From positions 1-15,603 of the forward strand of contig CAWAXG010000026.1 in NCBI GenBank assembly GCA_963785755.1: a DNA stretch of 15,603 nt, given 5' to 3'. The translations under genes were made by a program, and so were the position numbers. Of this stretch, positions 13,365 to 15,603 are shown piece by piece. Every line of letters starts with the position of its first letter. Positions within the stretch are counted from its first letter, which is position 1. This DNA is from JACCXG01 sp963785755. GTDB taxonomy: Bacteria; Acidobacteriota; Vicinamibacteria; Vicinamibacterales; 2-12-FULL-66-21. The notes under the pieces are model-generated. The model searched no databases. It had not been told where the DNA came from and saw only the letters and a program-made list of their open reading frames with translations.

Positions 13365-14378
13365 GAACTGCTCCTCCATCCACAGCATCCCCGGGGCGTT
13401 CGTCTTGGTGACGATCGGGCCGTCGATGACGATCTGCTTTGGGATCGGGAGGCCGGTCTTCGGCCCTCGCGCAGCGGCGACGCCGGCGACGATGGCGCCG
13501 CCGTGGATGCGGCAGGAGGAATTGCGGACCGTGGCGTGCATGCGGCCGTCGACCACCGCCTGGATGGCCTGCGGCATCGCGTCCACGCCGCCAATCAGGA
13601 TCTCGGTACGCCCGTGCGCGTTCATGACGTTGGCCGCGGCGAGCGCCATGTCGTCGTTGTGGAAGAACGCGGCATCGATCTTCGAGAACGTGGTGAGGTA
13701 CGTCTCCCAGAGTTGCGCCGTTTTCGCGACGTCCCAATCCGCCGAATCAGTCGCCAGGACCTCGACGCCGGGAAACCTGTCGATGACCGATTGGAATCCG
13801 CGCGCACGCCCTTGCGCGCCGGTATGCCCGAGCGCGCCCTGCGTCATGATCATCGTGCCCTCGCCGCCGATCGCGTCCACGAGCGCCTGGGTGACCGCGG
13901 CGCCCATGAACTCGTTGTCGGGAGCAAGAAACGTCAAGACGTCGATCTGATCGAGCGGCGCGATCAGCGTGTCCATGTCAATCACGGGGATACCGGCCGC
14001 AATCATCCTGACGACGGGCTCGGTGATCGTGTTGATGTCCACCGCCTGAATGGCGACGAAGTCCCACTTGTCGGATGCGATCTCTTCGACTAACGCCAGC
14101 TGTTTCGTGGCCGACAGCTCGGGATCGAACCAGGTGACGTCGACGTTGAACAGCCGGCCCCAGTACTCGGCGGCCGCTTTCCCTTGCGCGCACCAGCTGA
14201 CCTGCAAGCCGATGTTCGAGAACGCGGCGCGCAGCCGCCTGCGCGAGCGGCTCGCACTGGCGCCCTGCTGCGCGCCGGCGAGGAGGTTGACGCCTCCGAA
14301 GGCCGCGATGCCGGTCGCCGCTGCGGCCAGGTGGAATAAATCGCGTCTGCCGGGCTGAAAGCGAAACTCTGGATGCAT
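13356..14378 (-). CDS. Sugar-type periplasmic binding protein (Peripla_BP_4), Tat-exported
   Basis: 340-aa solute-binding protein of the ribose/galactose (type 1, PF13407-like) class. Residues 11-43 form a probable twin-arginine signal (GRRDLFHLAAAATGIAAF) with a cleavage region around GASASRS. The binding fold follows: LRAAFSNIGLQVSWCAQ, WDFVAIQAVDINTITEPVVR, AGIPVIDMDT, MIMTQGALGHTGAQGRARGF, FHNDDMALAAANVMNAHG, LIGGVDAMPQAIQAVVDGRM and the end MLWMEEQFLI. Sugar importers of this class normally need a permease and an ATPase, and neither is near, so the protein may serve distant transporter genes or a sensory role. The ATG at 14378 has a GAGG Shine-Dalgarno sequence five bases upstream. The ligand cannot be told from sequence. 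Confidence 0.92.
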   Translation of the reverse strand: MHPEFRFQPGRRDLFHLAAAATGIAAFGGVNLLAGAQQGASASRSRRRLRAAFSNIGLQVSWCAQGKAAAEYWGRLFNVDVTWFDPELSATKQLALVEEIASDKWDFVAIQAVDINTITEPVVRMIAAGIPVIDMDTLIAPLDQIDVLTFLAPDNEFMGAAVTQALVDAIGGEGTMIMTQGALGHTGAQGRARGFQSVIDRFPGVEVLATDSADWDVAKTAQLWETYLTTFSKIDAAFFHNDDMALAAANVMNAHGRTEILIGGVDAMPQAIQAVVDGRMHATVRNSSCRIHGGAIVAGVAAARGPKTGLPIPKQIVIDGPIVTKTNAPGMLWMEEQFLI

Positions 14379-14394
14379 TGCGTCCTCAATTTCT

Positions 14395-14415
14395 GACTCC
14401 GGACTCCGGGCTCCG
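14395..14415. repeat. Three tandem 7-bp units (GACTCCG-type)
   Basis: GACTCCG, GACTCCG, GGCTCCG in direct succession between the secreted-protein gene region and the SBP start, just upstream of the SBP ribosome-binding site. It is a short tandem array in otherwise non-coding sequence, with no recognised role. Confidence 0.5.
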
Positions 14416-14418
14416 GGT

Positions 14419-14868
14419 CTAGTGTGTGCTCACCCTGTGCAGCACGATTGTGCTCACCGGGCTGCCGTCCGGAAAGGTCGCGGTTTCGATCATCAGGCCG
14501 CGGTCGACCAGCTCGAATCGGAGGTGCAACTGGACCGTTGCGCCGTTGTTGAAGCACTGGATGATGAGCGAGTTCGACTGCATTACAGTTCGACTGACGA
14601 CCGTGCCGTCATCGAAGCTGGCAAAGCCGCGATCCGTGCTGTCGCACAGATGAAGCAGGGTGTCGCGGGCCGCGAGCGCGTACGTGCCGTCGGTGCGCAG
14701 GATGAGACTGCGCCGCGCGTCGCCGCCGTCGGAGGGGTCCACGCCCATCCAATACCCTTGAAAATCGGCGTGGCCCCGGGACTGCGCCGACGCCTGGTCC
14801 GACCTGGCCGACATGCCTGCCATGAGAATGACTCCGAGAACACTGGCGGTGACGAGTGCGGTTCGCAT
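14419..14868 (-). CDS. Small secreted protein of unknown function
   Basis: 149 aa with a Sec signal peptide (MRTALVTASVLGVILMAGMS, cleavage likely after the ASA at about residue 28). The mature part of about 120 residues is predicted to be mostly beta strands: ADFQGYWMGVDPSDGGD, LILRTDGTYALAARD, VMQSNSLIIQCFNNGATVQL, LRFELVDRGLMIETATFPDG. This resembles the lipocalin-like small domains that begin with a WxG-type strand and a TDGTY turn, but I cannot assign a family. Two cysteines (in LHLCDST and IIQCFN) could form a disulfide. The ATG at 14868 has the strongest ribosome-binding site noticed in the window, AGGAGG seven bases upstream. The gene ends 40 bases before the SBP gene and may share its transcript. 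Confidence 0.75.
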   Translation of the reverse strand: MRTALVTASVLGVILMAGMSARSDQASAQSRGHADFQGYWMGVDPSDGGDARRSLILRTDGTYALAARDTLLHLCDSTDRGFASFDDGTVVSRTVMQSNSLIIQCFNNGATVQLHLRFELVDRGLMIETATFPDGSPVSTIVLHRVSTH

Positions 14869-14893
14869 ACCTTGGCCTCCTGCATGATGGTAG

Positions 14894-14910
14894 AGCGATA
14901 CGCTATCGCT
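14894..14910. other. Perfect 7-bp palindrome at the end of the HAF fragment
   Basis: AGCGATACGCTATCGCT: arms of seven bases around a CGC loop, overlapping the TAG stop of the HAF remnant (14903-14905) and 26 bases before the next start codon. No T-run follows on either strand, so it is not a typical terminator. It may be an operator or an RNA hairpin near the ribosome-binding site. Confidence 0.4.
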
Positions 14911-15295
14911 GGGAGGACGCGGGTGACGGCGCCCACAGCACCGCGTGCAGCGCGTTCGTCTTCTTGTCGATCGTATGGCCGGCGAACAACTCGTTCGAGC
15001 TCGCCACGTTCACTGTCTCGAACCGCCCCAGCGAGGGCATCTCGACCATCCCGACGTCCGCGGTCCAGATGAACGCGTGCCGCCGGTGTCCCTTGGTGCC
15101 GCTCTCGCCGATGATTGCGCCAGTCTCAGTGACGAAATCGCCCCTGCTGTTTATTCCGCCGAGGGTTCCCAGGTCGATCAGGCCAGCGTCTTCTGTCCAC
15201 GCGATCGCGTGATCGTCGCCGCTCGGGGTCTTGCTGTAGCCGGTGACCAGCCCCGATGAGTTGAGGTGAGAGGCCCAGCTGAGCGGCGCGGTCGG
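14903..15295 (-). pseudogene. HAF-repeat (extracellular beta-propeller-like) protein, N-terminally truncated
   Basis: About 130 codons in one open frame show HAF repeats: SWASHLNSSGLVTGYS, HAIAWTEDAGLIDLGTLGG, TETGAIIGESGTKGHRRHAF, IWTADVGMVEMPSLGRFE and ELFAGHTIDKKTNALHAVLW, ending SPASSQR at a TAG. HAF proteins are secreted, with many such repeats and a signal peptide. Here the frame begins right after a TGA (15296-15298), has no start codon before the repeats and no signal peptide, so only the last few repeats survive. The upstream gene ends only about a dozen bases earlier, showing that the 5' part was removed. Sixty-four bases of this gene recur at 5161-5224. Confidence 0.7.
15036..15099. 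repeat. 64-bp repeat (copy B), within the HAF remnant
   Basis: Second copy of the sequence at 5161-5224, 63 of 64 bases identical, direct orientation, about 9.9 kb away. Here it lies in continuous HAF coding sequence, so this copy is likely closer to the original and copy A the displaced piece. Confidence 0.85.
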
Positions 15296-15307
15296 TCATC
15301 GTGGAGT

Positions 15308-15603
15308 CTACGGCTCGAAAGCCCTCCAGGCTCTCCGTACCCTCTCCATCAAGCGGCCGAACCGCGGCTCACTCCGAAGGCTCGCGAGAAACGGCTCGTA
15401 CTTCGACAGCCATGGCGCGTTGATGAACCCGAATTCGACGGCGCGCTCGATGAAGTCAATCGCCCCATCAGCCTCATTCACCAGCGCGAAGCAATCGGCA
15501 GCCCACCAGGCGAAGATCTCATCCCATTGCGCCGCGGCGCGCAGCTCGGGCGTCATGATACGCAGCAGCTCGTCGCGCTCACCACGGAGCGCGGAGGCCA
15601 TGG
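15308..15603 (-). CDS. C-terminal end of a TPR-type protein (Ser/Thr kinase or regulator family)
   Basis: Only the last 97 or so codons are in the window; the frame is open to the right edge. The visible sequence has one TPR-like helix pair (WWAADCFALVNEADGAIDFI, ERAVEFGFINAPWL) and the closing motif PFLASLRSEPRFGRLMERVR before RAWRAFEP and a TAG. This ending is common to the TPR tails of Acidobacteriota-type Ser/Thr protein kinases and of winged-helix transcriptional regulators; the N-terminal domain that would tell them apart is outside. The ATG at 15601 is probably internal. It ends 12 bases before the truncated HAF frame begins. Confidence 0.75.
   Translation of the reverse strand, partial: MASALRGERDELLRIMTPELRAAAQWDEIFAWWAADCFALVNEADGAIDFIERAVEFGFINAPWLSKYEPFLASLRSEPRFGRLMERVRRAWRAFEP

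Noticed and set aside
1..15603. CRISPR array, tRNA or rRNA genes, riboswitch for cobalamin before eut
   Set aside because: No regularly spaced repeats, no cloverleaf or rRNA-like sequence, and no B12-box-like sequence upstream of 5940 could be recognised by eye.

Overview
The window is GC-rich bacterial DNA (roughly 65% G+C by eye) with much gene debris. There are no phylogenetic marker genes. The mix of gene families (HAF-repeat protein, a TPR-type tail like those of soil Ser/Thr kinases, a lone receiver domain, a DUF4239 membrane protein, an ABC_sub_bind transporter) suggests a soil-type Acidobacteriota, perhaps Vicinamibacteria, or a similar lineage. This is inference, not proof.

Layout. 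(1) Positions 1-4614, minus strand, hold a tight five-gene operon behind a good promoter (4633-4661). In transcription order it encodes a membrane-anchored ABC_sub_bind (PF04392) binding protein, a STAS-domain protein with a long unrecognised C-terminal part, a permease and an ATPase of the COG4120/COG1101 type. The fifth gene runs off the left edge and is the start of a UrtA-like binding protein. The mix of an ABC importer, a STAS protein and a second binding protein suggests a sensing or regulatory unit as much as a nutrient importer. (2) Positions 4700-5810 are debris: a decayed accessory gene (frameshift plus stop), a 64-bp copy of a piece of a HAF-repeat gene, and a broken IS91-like HUH transposase (frameshift, nonsense codon, lost 3' part). 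(3) Positions 5940-11385, plus strand, form an ethanolamine-utilisation block: a LiaF/DUF1707-like gene, eutH (permease), eutA (reactivase), eutB and eutC (ethanolamine ammonia-lyase). There are no microcompartment shell, aldehyde dehydrogenase or regulator genes. eutH carries one frame change near 7360. eutB and eutC look like parts of one frame split by another near 10677. (4) Positions 11386-11930 hold unrecognised gene fragments, including a signal peptide without its mature protein. (5) Positions 11929-15603, minus strand, hold a DUF4239 protein, a receiver-only response regulator, a Tat-exported sugar-type binding protein without a transporter, a small secreted protein, a truncated HAF-repeat gene and the C-terminus of a TPR-type protein.

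How it fits together. The eut block is the only coherent catabolic module: EutH imports ethanolamine, EutBC splits it to acetaldehyde and ammonia using adenosylcobalamin, and EutA restores damaged cofactor. It lies between two debris-rich flanks that share a 64-bp repeat. That fits acquisition of the block by one genome, but a chimeric assembly is not excluded. The two single-base frame changes are either early decay or assembly indels; read data would decide.
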